Below are positions 19,567-28,465 of a stretch of DNA of 64,000 bases, in pieces. The notes under the pieces are model-generated. The model saw nothing but the letters and a program-made list of their open reading frames with translations. It had not been told where the DNA came from and did no database searches. The stretch's first letter is position 1, and each line of letters starts with the position of its first letter. Made by a program: the position numbers and the translations under genes. Origin of the DNA: Alteromonas sp. MMG017 (GTDB lineage: Bacteria > Pseudomonadota > Gammaproteobacteria > Enterobacterales > Alteromonadaceae); assembly GCF_018100795.1 (NCBI RefSeq), contig NZ_JAGJDY010000005.1, positions 1-64,000 on the forward strand, in the 5' to 3' direction.

Positions 19567-21750
19567 ATGAAAAGCCTGTCGTATTCTTTCTGTTTTATCT
19601 TCCATGCAAAGTTTTTTGAATTGCCTTCTGCTAAGTTATCGATGTTTGGATTAGCCCCCTTTAAGCTATTTTTAACCGTTTCATTTTTAGCTGCCCCCAT
19701 TTTTTGTGCCGCTGCCACTGATGATAAAAGCGCTGACGATATAAGTCCTGATAGTAAGCGCGTTGAGGAAGTCGAGCGGTACACTGTCACCGCAGAGCGC
19801 CCTTATTACAATGAAACCTTAAACAGTATTTTTCCCCAATATAGCTACGATAAATCAAATCTTGTGGGTAGCCCTCATATCAATGATATTTTGCTTCAAT
19901 CGCCTTCAGTTAATTTAAATGGGCAAGGTGGGCAAATTCAAAACATCAATATTCGCGGCTTTTCTCGCTGGCGAATTCAATCGTTACTTGATGGCGTACC
20001 TATTGTGAGCGACCGCCGAGCGGGGGCGAGTGTTGGCTTTGTTCCACCGTCTTTTATTCAAGGTGGTGCCGTCATTCCAGGTGCTGCATCTACCTATTTA
20101 GGCTCCGGCGCTATTGGTGGCGCAGTGGATTTGTTACTTCCTTCCAATACTGAATCTAACCTTCAATTAGGGTGGAGCAGTAACCAACAGGCACAGGATT
20201 ACAGTTATGCCGATTACGCAGGTAATACTGACTGGAATCTGTCATACCGTAAAGGGGATAATGGCTCTGACGCACAAGGGAATACCCTGTTTGATAAGTT
20301 TGAGCAAACAGCTGTGTTTATGCGGCATAGGCCAGATAATGGGGTGTTGAAAGAAGCATGGACGTTGTATTCAGATAACAGTGATGTTGGTAAATCGAGC
20401 AGTGACTTTCCACAAGATAGAGTGACTACCTACCCAGAAAACACGCACTGGCTAGGCAGAATGACCTTTGCATTCTCTGACTTATTTAGCGAAGACATAG
20501 CTAGCTCTGACACATCTAGCACAGACCTAGTAAGCCACCTTTGGTGGCACCAATCCACATTGGACACCCATATTTTAAGGCCAGAGGATCGGATAAACGA
20601 AAGTGAAAGCGAGGCGTTAGATTTTGGGTTTGATGTGGGCAGTAACGCACGCATTAATAACTGGCAGGTAAACTGGCAAGTTCAACTGATGGGGCGAAAG
20701 GGGGTAATTATTGATGAAAGAGAGTTCTCTTTGGTTTCCTCTGCTAGCGGATCGCTTGTAGACGACTCTCTTGTAGGCGAATCCCCTACAAATCAGCCTC
20801 TTTTAGATGAAACTTCAAACCTAACAGGCTCATCTTTTATCTCGGAATTGGCTTACGAGCTTCGTACATTGGATGCTAGTGAAACCACAGTGGCAGGTAT
20901 AACCGATGCCTCGCGTACCTTTGGTGCTACTTCGCTAGCATTTGGAGGCAGGCTTGATTGGCAGCAGCAGTCTAACAACGCTGATGATGTCACTAATACT
21001 AACGTTAGCGGTTTTATTGGGGCCAGCCATACGCTTTCAACCCAATGGTCGGCAAGTGTTTACTTATCTAGCGCCTTTAGAAATCCGTCATTAACCGAAC
21101 GCTATTTTTCGGGAGAAACCCCTAGGGGCACCGTGCTAGGTGATGCCGATTTAGACACAGAGCAGGCCACAAATATACAGGCTTCGTTGTTGTACAACAG
21201 CACTTTTTTAACCGGCTCAGTTGAAGTATTTCGCCAGAAAATCAATCACTATATTGAACGAACTACGGTATCTGAGGATGTGCAGGTTTATAGCAATTTA
21301 GACAGTGCGACCATTCAAGGCATAAGCTATCAGTTAGATTGGCAACAGTCACAAGCTGTAATCAGACCGCAAAATAACGGAACAGATCCGGGGTATTGGT
21401 TTGCTCAGTTAAATGGCGCGTGGATTGATGGCGAGGATGCTGCAGGAAACGCTATCGCTGATATTCCGCCAAATAGTCAGCGCTTAACACTAGGGTATGA
21501 ACTAGAGGATGTACGGCTATTTTCAACGCTTGTTTATCGTGCTAGCAAACGAGATATTGGCGATGGTGAAAAAGCACTCGATAATGTAACTACGTTAGAT
21601 ATTGGCGCGGCATGGGAATTGAGCCAACGTACGTTGGTGCAAGCGAGTTGGCGGAATCTTACTAATCAGCAATATTATGTGAGCGCCGACGACAAAGCAG
21701 CATTTGCTCAAGGTGAAAGCGTACAGTTAGCACTAACCTTTTTGCTGTGA
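19567..21750 (+). CDS. TonB-dependent outer-membrane receptor
   Basis: A 727-residue receptor. After an export signal, a TonB-box-like segment (VERYTVTAER) precedes the plug domain (about residues 85-200, with INIRGFSRWR and LLDGVPI). The beta barrel continues to a C-terminal aromatic-hydrophobic strand ending in LALTFLL. The start is uncertain: ATG at 19567 gives an unusually long signal region, while ATG at 19642 gives a more typical signal peptide, and neither has a strong ribosome site. The convergent PepSY gene overlaps its last 18 bases, a pairing typical of siderophore or haem uptake, but the ligand cannot be read. Confidence 0.9.
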   Translation: MKSLSYSFCFIFHAKFFELPSAKLSMFGLAPFKLFLTVSFLAAPIFCAAATDDKSADDISPDSKRVEEVERYTVTAERPYYNETLNSIFPQYSYDKSNLVGSPHINDILLQSPSVNLNGQGGQIQNINIRGFSRWRIQSLLDGVPIVSDRRAGASVGFVPPSFIQGGAVIPGAASTYLGSGAIGGAVDLLLPSNTESNLQLGWSSNQQAQDYSYADYAGNTDWNLSYRKGDNGSDAQGNTLFDKFEQTAVFMRHRPDNGVLKEAWTLYSDNSDVGKSSSDFPQDRVTTYPENTHWLGRMTFAFSDLFSEDIASSDTSSTDLVSHLWWHQSTLDTHILRPEDRINESESEALDFGFDVGSNARINNWQVNWQVQLMGRKGVIIDEREFSLVSSASGSLVDDSLVGESPTNQPLLDETSNLTGSSFISELAYELRTLDASETTVAGITDASRTFGATSLAFGGRLDWQQQSNNADDVTNTNVSGFIGASHTLSTQWSASVYLSSAFRNPSLTERYFSGETPRGTVLGDADLDTEQATNIQASLLYNSTFLTGSVEVFRQKINHYIERTTVSEDVQVYSNLDSATIQGISYQLDWQQSQAVIRPQNNGTDPGYWFAQLNGAWIDGEDAAGNAIADIPPNSQRLTLGYELEDVRLFSTLVYRASKRDIGDGEKALDNVTTLDIGAAWELSQRTLVQASWRNLTNQQYYVSADDKAAFAQGESVQLALTFLL

Positions 21751-22266
21751 GCGATAATATTGCTTTAGATATTTGCTTTTAAGCGTAGTAAATAACATTA
21801 CTAAGCCCGTCAGCCATAAAATGAACAGCAAAATGGCGGCGGGCAAAAACAACCATAGTTTTGCCCCTTCAAAAAACCAGCTGCCATCGTGAATAGCTTC
21901 GATAGTATCGGTGCGCCGGTAAGCAACCTGCAGCACTTCGCCACTAATTGCATCTAGCTGCACTTCCCAATGATTCTTTCCGCGTACTTTTATAATGCCT
22001 TTACTGGGGCGAACGTCTAACCGGTCGATGTCATCCCAGCTATTCAGTTGAGCTTCGGGGGCGAGTTGCACTGATTCGATAACTTTTTCGAAGCTAATAG
22101 ATGGCGCACTACCCGTGGCTTTTTGGGTAGGCGGTTGTAGCCAATCGAATTCTTTTTTCACCTGCAGCAAAAGGCCACTGCCAATCACAATCACGACAGG
22201 AATAAAAATGACCAAAGAAAGCCACAAGTGAAGATTGCGGCTTGTTTTACGCAGGTTAATCGACAT
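21733..22266 (-). CDS. PepSY-associated transmembrane protein
   Basis: A 177-residue protein with an N-terminal helix preceded by RKTSRNLHLWLSL, a periplasmic PepSY-like domain (about residues 40-125) and a C-terminal helix (about 138-162). Short PepSY-TM proteins accompany TonB receptors for iron carriers and may help reduce or handle the imported chelate at the inner membrane. Its 3' end overlaps the receptor gene's 3' end by 18 bases on the opposite strand. Confidence 0.85.
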   Translation of the reverse strand: MSINLRKTSRNLHLWLSLVIFIPVVIVIGSGLLLQVKKEFDWLQPPTQKATGSAPSISFEKVIESVQLAPEAQLNSWDDIDRLDVRPSKGIIKVRGKNHWEVQLDAISGEVLQVAYRRTDTIEAIHDGSWFFEGAKLWLFLPAAILLFILWLTGLVMLFTTLKSKYLKQYYRSQQKG

Positions 22267-22402
22267 TCATTTACTACCTAAAAGTGGACACTCACTATAC
22301 TGCATCTGACTTTAGGAGTAAAAATGACCTAAGGTACTTCAACGTATATCGCCCCGCTTTTAGCGCATTATTTCCATCTTTACGATAAAAGGTTTTGTCG
22401 CC

Positions 22403-23455
22403 TTAATTAGCGAGCTTGCTTGGTGATGGCAATGCTACTTTATAAACCTCGAACTCCATGCTACTTACGTCACTGCCAGCATCTTGAATTTTACTGTTGG
22501 TGTAGTAAAGCGCGTCATTATGAATACTAAACGTATCTGCCCAATTTACTGCATCCCCATCTACTAAAGTGTGCAGTGTTAAATCGGGCGTTAAGTACTG
22601 AACTAACTGCTTCTCTAAATCGGCGAGGTACAAAACCCCATCATGATAAATTAGGCCGTCAGGTGCCCCTGTAGTGGCGACTTTGCGTACTTTACTGGCA
22701 ATGTCGTTGTTACTTGTAGGTTTTATATCTAGGGTATCTATCGCGTATAGGGTGTAGCCACTTAATGCGTGAAAATAAACAATGTCATGTTGGCTATCAA
22801 GCGCTAGGCCATCAGAGTGAACTGTGTTCGTAAACGGTTTTCCAGCAATGTCTAACGTAGAAGTTTCCGCACGGGTAAATTGATGGTTATCTAAAATACG
22901 GTAACTATTGTTGTCGCCTAAGTCGTAGATGACGAGTCCGGCATGGCCAGAATCTGTCATGTAAATTCGATTCGTTTTATCATCAACGCGCAAATCATTA
23001 ATGTAAGAATCAGAGTGATAGGCTTTGCTGCCTAAGGTGAGCACACTTTCCACCTTATTTGTTTCAAGGTCTATTACAAAAATACGAGGGGCATCTTTAA
23101 CCCCTTTAAATTGCGGGTTGCGGGTATCTAAAACATATAATTTATCTTCGTGAGCCACCACCGACTGTACCGCTAAAAAGCAATCATCGCTCATCCTAGT
23201 TGACGCCACACAGCTATTTAACTGCTCATTAGGATAAGCTTCAAAACTTCCTGAATCTGATATTTTTGCTACTGCAAATTCGACACCGCTTCGCCAGTTA
23301 GGCGCGTTAACAAATACATCGCCGTTGCCACTAACCGTAACGCCGGTTATTTGCGTACCTTTTACGCTTGCTAGTTTTTGTGTGGTTTGTGCAGCTAATG
23401 AATGCGCTGAAAAGAAGGCCAATCCCATTGTAAAAAATATCTGTTTTAAAGCCAT
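22403..23455 (-). CDS. Exported major royal jelly protein/yellow-like beta-propeller
   Basis: A 350-residue protein with a Sec signal peptide (residues 1-22, cleavage after SLAA). The body shows the landmarks of the MRJP/SMP-30-like six-bladed propeller, including YINDLRVDD and HSDGLALDSQ. Two cysteines (LNSC and DDCF) may form a disulphide. Bacterial members have no settled function; lactonase or pigment-related activity is possible. A plain AGGGCAAG ribosome site precedes the ATG. It is divergent from the EEP gene. Confidence 0.82.
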   Translation of the reverse strand: MALKQIFFTMGLAFFSAHSLAAQTTQKLASVKGTQITGVTVSGNGDVFVNAPNWRSGVEFAVAKISDSGSFEAYPNEQLNSCVASTRMSDDCFLAVQSVVAHEDKLYVLDTRNPQFKGVKDAPRIFVIDLETNKVESVLTLGSKAYHSDSYINDLRVDDKTNRIYMTDSGHAGLVIYDLGDNNSYRILDNHQFTRAETSTLDIAGKPFTNTVHSDGLALDSQHDIVYFHALSGYTLYAIDTLDIKPTSNNDIASKVRKVATTGAPDGLIYHDGVLYLADLEKQLVQYLTPDLTLHTLVDGDAVNWADTFSIHNDALYYTNSKIQDAGSDVSSMEFEVYKVALPSPSKLAN

Positions 23456-23674
23456 GTACTTGCCCTGTATTATGAGAGGTTAGAGTTTGTCGAAAGGTAT
23501 TCAGTGTAAGAGGTTTTCGTCGTTGATATCTGTAAATGCTACGTGTGGCTTAAAAGAAAAGCTCAATGGTAACTTGTATTGACTATAGGTTTGTCCAAGG
23601 TTGTTGCTTCGCAATTTATAATCTCTAGTTATCCAACCATCTGTTATAAATTCGGTTTCAAATGAGAATGTTTT

Positions 23675-24853
23675 ATGAATAATAAATATGTCGCACTGCT
23701 TTTAATGGCTTTTTCATCGGTAATTAGTGCAGACACACTAAAAGTAGCCACGTTTAATGTAAGCATGGAGTCGACTAACTACAAAGCGCTTGGTTTAGCG
23801 CCTAGTGCTAAGGTTTTACAGCAGGTGCTATCTAATGGTGATAATCAGCAAGTTAAGAATATTGCTGAAATTATTCAGCGTGTTAACCCCGACATTCTGC
23901 TACTCAATGAGTTTGATTATATCGCCGACCAGTCTGTAGGTATCGATAACTTTATAAAGCATTACCTGAATGTCTCACAAGCTGGTCAAAAAGCAGTGGA
24001 TTATGGCTATGTTTATACCAATACCGTGAATACCGGCGAGCCCACGAATTTTGATTTAGACAACAATGGCAAAAAAGAACAATACGGCGGTGATGCTTAT
24101 GGTTACGGGTTATACCCTGGCCAATATGGCATGGTGGTATTGTCTAAGTACCCTATTGATCATGATAGCGCACGTACGTTTCAAACCTTCAAATGGCAAG
24201 ATATGCCTGATGCCCAACAGCCCATTTTAGCAGCTAGCAATACTAAAGAAGCGGGTACGCCTTGGTATTCAGAAGAGGAGTGGCAGACCTTTCGTTTAAG
24301 CTCAAAATCTCATTGGGATATTCCGGTTAATGTGAACGGAGAAATAGTGCATGTGTTAGCGATGCACCCCACACCGCCAAATTTTGATGGCGATGAAGAT
24401 AGAAACGGTACCCGTAATCACGATGAAATTCGCCTAATGGCTGATTATTTAACGCCAAAACGAGGTGGCTATATTTACGACGATGCTGGCGAGCAGGTGA
24501 GTTTAAAAGAGAACGAACGGTTTGTATTGGTCGGCGACTTTAACGCCGCTGATATTGGCGATAAACACAGACCTGATGTGATTGAGCAGTTAACTGAAAG
24601 CCTGTTAGTGAACAATAGTCTTATTCCCACAAGTGCGGGTGGTGCAGAAGCATCAAGCGAAGCCTTCAGTAACCGGTTCACTGCGTATTGGGGGGCAAGA
24701 GCCGATTATGTCCTGCCTTCACAGTATGGTTTTGACGTAAAAGACGCTGGCGTATTTTGGCCTAGTAAAGATAGTGATTTATATAGGCTAGTAAAAGACA
24801 GGCAAGCAAGTTCTGATCATAGGATGGTGTGGGTCTCGTTAACGATAAAATAG
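23675..24853 (+). CDS. Exported endonuclease/exonuclease/phosphatase family protein
   Basis: A 392-residue protein with an N-terminal signal peptide (to about residue 20, ISADT). The EEP fold is marked by KVATFNV, LLNEFD with the metal-binding Glu, MHPTPP, GDFNAADIG with the catalytic Asp-Phe-Asn and a final SDHR. This metal-dependent fold covers DNases, phosphodiesterases and lipid phosphatases. Export suggests scavenging of extracellular phosphate esters or nucleic acid, but the substrate is not determined. Confidence 0.9.
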   Translation: MNNKYVALLLMAFSSVISADTLKVATFNVSMESTNYKALGLAPSAKVLQQVLSNGDNQQVKNIAEIIQRVNPDILLLNEFDYIADQSVGIDNFIKHYLNVSQAGQKAVDYGYVYTNTVNTGEPTNFDLDNNGKKEQYGGDAYGYGLYPGQYGMVVLSKYPIDHDSARTFQTFKWQDMPDAQQPILAASNTKEAGTPWYSEEEWQTFRLSSKSHWDIPVNVNGEIVHVLAMHPTPPNFDGDEDRNGTRNHDEIRLMADYLTPKRGGYIYDDAGEQVSLKENERFVLVGDFNAADIGDKHRPDVIEQLTESLLVNNSLIPTSAGGAEASSEAFSNRFTAYWGARADYVLPSQYGFDVKDAGVFWPSKDSDLYRLVKDRQASSDHRMVWVSLTIK

Positions 24854-24988
24854 CTTGTCTCTAGCCGCTAAACGTTAAAAAAATTTAATGAACTGCTAAT
24901 CTATTCTGGTTACTTGCCCGTTTATAACCTCATACACCTTCGCCTATGTCACCTGACGTAGGCCATGTTTCGGGAGAGGCAAGTTTCT

Positions 24989-25720
24989 ATGGACGATCCT
25001 ACGCTAATAATCCTAATGTATTTCATCATTCCCATCTGGTTTGTGGCGGGTATTGTCGATTGGTACTGCCATAAGCGAAGTAATATTTCCGGTACTAGCG
25101 GCGCAAAAGAATCGCTTATCCACTTACTCATGTTCGCCGAAGTGGGCATTCCGCTTTTCATGGTGCTGATATTCGAGGTTAATAGCTTAATTATTGGTAT
25201 TAGTATTTTGCTCTTTTTTGTGCATGAAGCCACGGCCATGTGGGATGTCTCTTATGCGGTAACTAAGCGCCGTGTAGGGCCCATTGAACAGCATGTTCAT
25301 AGCTTTTTAGAAATGATCCCGCTATTAGCATTAGTTTTAGTGGTGGGTCGACATTGGCCTCATTTCACAGCGCTGTTTGGTATTGGCGATATCCCCGCCG
25401 ATTTCGCACTTCAACTTAAAGAAGACCCTTTACCTACATGGTATTTAGTTACCGTGCTATTGATAGCACTAGCCTTAGAGTTTGTACCTTATTTGGAAGA
25501 GTTAATGCGTGGTTTAAAAGATAAAAATCAAGTTAATAGCGGCAGAAGCAACGGCACCGGTGGCACCGGTGATAGAAACGTCACGCCCGTTTCAGATGCT
25601 GAAGCCGAGGCTGCTAGTCCCTATGCTACGTCAGTGGCTGGGGAAGAAGACCCCGGTGTAGCATTAGAAGAGTTGGTCGAAAGTCGCAATGGGGGGACGC
25701 CAATCACCAAGAAGCGGTAA
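24989..25720 (+). CDS. Histidine-rich polytopic membrane protein, function unknown
   Basis: A 243-residue protein with about five hydrophobic helices in the first 175 residues and a hydrophilic Gly/Glu-rich tail. Histidines recur at membrane edges: WYCHKRSN, LIHLLMF, VHEATAMWD and EQHVHSF. This spacing recalls the His clusters of diiron desaturase or hydroxylase membrane enzymes, but the canonical HxxxH/HxxHH set is not present. The ATG at 24989 is preferred because GGGAGAGG precedes it; an ATG eight codons upstream lacks a site. Alone on its strand. I do not assign a function. Confidence 0.7.
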   Translation: MDDPTLIILMYFIIPIWFVAGIVDWYCHKRSNISGTSGAKESLIHLLMFAEVGIPLFMVLIFEVNSLIIGISILLFFVHEATAMWDVSYAVTKRRVGPIEQHVHSFLEMIPLLALVLVVGRHWPHFTALFGIGDIPADFALQLKEDPLPTWYLVTVLLIALALEFVPYLEELMRGLKDKNQVNSGRSNGTGGTGDRNVTPVSDAEAEAASPYATSVAGEEDPGVALEELVESRNGGTPITKKR

Positions 25721-25791
25721 ACAGCGGTAATTGGAATGTATTGATTCGGTTTACCCACATAAGTGAGGGCTCCTTAATCTGCGTGCTATCC

Positions 25792-25827
25792 ACTCCATGT
25801 AATGCCTTATTAGGCATTACATGGAGT
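25792..25827. repeat. Perfect 16-bp inverted repeat in intergenic space
   Basis: ACTCCATGTAATGCCT and its exact complement are separated by TATT. The site lies between the convergent membrane-protein and M1-peptidase genes. Neither strand has a T tract after the stem, so it is not a textbook terminator; it could be a rho-independent end of poor type, an mRNA end stabiliser or a dispersed intergenic repeat. Confidence 0.85.
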
Positions 25828-25873
25828 TAAATTCAGCGAGGTTTATGCGCCCTGTTTTAACTTATTACTCGGT

Positions 25874-27598
25874 TTACTTTTTCCTCATTTCAGCTTGCTC
25901 TACTTGCCATTCCCGATAATCTTCAAAACGCTGTTCGTAGCGAAGCACCTTACTGTTAGGGTCAGCAATTACTGCATCGTATTGGCTTACTGCTAAGCTG
26001 GTTTGGTTTTGCATATCAAGCGTGGTTAATTTACCGTTTACGCTAACTTCTAACGGCATAGGGAAGGGTAAGTCACCTTCTGTTTCCCACGTAAATGTAA
26101 TGTCATTTTCGGTGCGAACAACAACTAATTTAGGTAAAGCTGCACTGAATATATACACGTCAAAAAACCAATCTAGATTGTGCCGGCTGTTTTTATTAAC
26201 GATATCAATAAAATCTTGAGTATTCGCAAAAATCGGTTTGAAATTGCCAGGCTTGGGGTCACTGCGGCCATACACTAATTCGGTTACAGAGCGGAAAAAG
26301 TCTTCGTCGCCCATTAGCCCTCTAAGCGTATGAATAACCCATGAACCTTTGGCATAAATATCACCCGCAGGGCCTTTTTCATACACATCTTCTTCAGACA
26401 TTAATTCGTTGCTCACAATCGGATGAGCATTGGCCAACCCTTTTCGCTGCGCATTTAGCTTAGTAAAATACGCTTCATTACCGTGCAGGTATTGTGCATA
26501 TAGCGGCTGCATGTAGGTGCCAAATCCTTCGTGTAGCCACATATGATCCCAATTGTCGTTGGTAAGCTGATTACCAAACCACTCATGCGCAAACTCGTGC
26601 TGCATTAACCAATCGTACCCAGCATCATCTTTTCTATATTCATTGCCATAGGCGTTTATGGTTTGATGCTCCATACCCAAGTGAGGGGTTTGTACTATAC
26701 CTACTTTCTCGTCAGCAAAAGGATAGGGGCCAATCATACGTTCGAAAAAAGTAATCATTTCTGGTAGCTCGGCAAATAAGGCCTTAGCTTTGTCTTCGTT
26801 TTCTGGAAGGTGGTAGTAGGTTAATGGGTAAGTGTTGCCGTAAATGCTGGTAAAACTTTTGGTCAGCTTTTCGTAAGGCGCTATATTCAAGGCAATGCCG
26901 TAGGTATTGTGCATTGATTTGGTTTGCCAATGAAAGGTGCGATCATCACCATTTTCTTCCGTTGCAACTAATACTCCATTGCTGGCCGCTACTAGTGGCT
27001 TGGGAACGGTAATGAAAAGTTCGGTGTTAGCGGGTTCGCCATAAGGTTGGTCGATACACGGCCAGAAAAGATCGCACCCTTCACCTTGCACTGCAGTTGC
27101 CAACCATGGGTGTCCATCAGGGGTTTCTTCCCACATCACGCCGCCATCCCAAGGGGCTCTAATCGGCGTGCGAGGATGGCCTGAATACACAACCCGTAAG
27201 GTTGCAGGAAAAGCCACATTACTAGTTGGCGATACAATAAGCTCGCCTTCAAGGTTACTAAATTGCTGTGCAGGTAGCTCAGTATCATTCAGCCAAACGC
27301 CTTCAATAGCAAAACGCGTGTCTAAATCCACAGAGATTTCTTGTTGTGGTGAAGGCGCTTGCAGGGTGAGGGTAGTATCCCCAAACACTATCTCTTTGTC
27401 GAAATCGAAGGAAAAGACGAGCGTTGCATGGCTAATAGATAGGTTCTGTTGCCTTTTAGGAATTTCTCCCCCGGTTTTTAACGTGTAGGGTGTTGATAGC
27501 TCGGCAGCGTGTATAGGATTTACTGAAGAAGCTGGCAGAGTCGCACACCCAACAACAAATGATGAAGCACACGCTAAGGCAAGCATTTTTAATTTCAT
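25874..27598 (-). CDS. M1 family zinc aminopeptidase, lipoprotein
   Basis: A 574-residue M1 metallopeptidase with a lipoprotein signal (VVGC, Cys18). The zinc site is HEFAH at 334-338 with the third ligand Glu357 in WLHEGF, the exact M1 spacing. Upstream, LGMEHQTINAYG supplies the exopeptidase motif in a modified form. The protein is shorter than full M1 enzymes and lacks the long C-terminal helical domain, resembling leukotriene-A4-hydrolase-like short forms. It is lipid-anchored, probably in the periplasm. Confidence 0.92.
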   Translation of the reverse strand: MKLKMLALACASSFVVGCATLPASSVNPIHAAELSTPYTLKTGGEIPKRQQNLSISHATLVFSFDFDKEIVFGDTTLTLQAPSPQQEISVDLDTRFAIEGVWLNDTELPAQQFSNLEGELIVSPTSNVAFPATLRVVYSGHPRTPIRAPWDGGVMWEETPDGHPWLATAVQGEGCDLFWPCIDQPYGEPANTELFITVPKPLVAASNGVLVATEENGDDRTFHWQTKSMHNTYGIALNIAPYEKLTKSFTSIYGNTYPLTYYHLPENEDKAKALFAELPEMITFFERMIGPYPFADEKVGIVQTPHLGMEHQTINAYGNEYRKDDAGYDWLMQHEFAHEWFGNQLTNDNWDHMWLHEGFGTYMQPLYAQYLHGNEAYFTKLNAQRKGLANAHPIVSNELMSEEDVYEKGPAGDIYAKGSWVIHTLRGLMGDEDFFRSVTELVYGRSDPKPGNFKPIFANTQDFIDIVNKNSRHNLDWFFDVYIFSAALPKLVVVRTENDITFTWETEGDLPFPMPLEVSVNGKLTTLDMQNQTSLAVSQYDAVIADPNSKVLRYEQRFEDYREWQVEQAEMRKK

Positions 27599-27819
27599 GT
27601 TCTTTCCGTTTTTATTATTGTGAATTTGTTATTCCGTTCTTATTGTTATACGAACAGGAGCAAGATAAATCAATAACTTATCTTTCACAAAAGTCACAAG
27701 TTAATGCAACGGGTATACGGTTAATACGAGGGTAAGTAAGATGAAAGGCGGTAACCGACTGCGTGGCTAATTCAATCTTTGATAAAGGCGCCTTTGTATA
27801 AGCCTATTATTTTAATGGC

Positions 27820-28086
27820 CTATCTTAGCTGGCTATCTTTACTGCCTCTACGGTTAAACAACGACTCAACCTTGCTTGTTTTTTCCATTTCAGCTTGGCA
27901 GTTAATACACAATTGAACGCCAGGCACTGCTATACGTCTGCGCTCAGGAATAGGGGCGTCGCACTCTTCACAGAACTCAGCACTCTCACCGTGATACATG
28001 TTGTTTTTAGCACGCGCCACGGCATCTTCAACGCTTGCATCTATTTGGTCTTGTACTGCACCATCTTTTGCCCAGCCACCAGCCAT
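27820..28086 (-). CDS. DksA/TraR-type C4 zinc-finger protein
   Basis: An 88-residue protein with the four-cysteine zinc finger CEEC-(x17)-CINC (about residues 39-62) and the family segment APIPERRRIAVPG. It is short and lacks the long coiled coil of DksA, like E. coli YbiI. It may bind RNA polymerase through the secondary channel, although short members are poorly characterised. A CCTCC complement shows a strong GGAGG ribosome site before the ATG. Transcribed alone. Confidence 0.9.
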   Translation of the reverse strand: MAGGWAKDGAVQDQIDASVEDAVARAKNNMYHGESAEFCEECDAPIPERRRIAVPGVQLCINCQAEMEKTSKVESLFNRRGSKDSQLR

Positions 28087-28261
28087 GTTTCCTCCTAAAT
28101 GTTACTTGTGCGTTGTGCTAACTAACCTACATTGAAACTAACCAATATCGAAACTAATCAGCATCAACCATAAGAACTTGCTTTAACCATAGAGTGAAGC
28201 AAAGACAGTGCCGAGCCCTCCTTTAATTATTTTTGATAATAATTACAGGAGGTTAGAGAAA

Positions 28262-28372
28262 ATGAATACGATGAAGCATGGTATGGCGTATGAAGTGCCC
28301 GTAGTCTTTACTGATAGCAGTGAAATATTTGCTTCGTGCTATTTTGGTATAGGCAAAGACAAAATAGGTTAA
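28262..28372 (+). CDS. Candidate 36-residue small protein
   Basis: An ATG 9 bases after a perfect AGGAGG opens a 36-codon frame closed by TAA. The product begins MNTMKHGMAYEVPVV and ends FGIGKDKIG, with one cysteine and no obvious signal peptide. Its own terminator-like hairpin follows 42 bases later. The family is not recognised; the evidence is the ribosome site and the isolated unit only. Confidence 0.45.
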   Translation: MNTMKHGMAYEVPVVFTDSSEIFASCYFGIGKDKIG

Positions 28373-28414
28373 GAGAGAACAGCTTAAGTGAGAAAAGCCT
28401 TGTTTGAGGAAAAC

Positions 28415-28442
28415 ACTAAAAGGAGCAACAGCTCCTTTTAGT
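28415..28442. terminator. 12-bp perfect hairpin, bidirectional terminator
   Basis: ACTAAAAGGAGC and its exact complement enclose AACA. On the minus strand it is followed by GTTTTCC and lies 24 bases past the M56 stop codon. On the plus strand it follows the candidate small ORF and is followed by a looser T-rich stretch. Confidence 0.85.
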
Positions 28443-28465
28443 ATTCTTACTTGTTAGGCTTAAGC

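Larger units (their letters stand above)
28087..28465. other. Intergenic region with a small ORF and a terminator
   Basis: This 380-base region separates the DksA-like gene start from the M56 gene end. It holds the 36-codon frame at 28262-28372 with a strong ribosome site and the hairpin at 28415-28442. Nothing else is supported. Confidence 0.6.

Noticed and set aside
19473..19790. Minus-strand frame over the TonB receptor start
   Set aside because: It runs through the terminator and the receptor signal region; antisense shadow.
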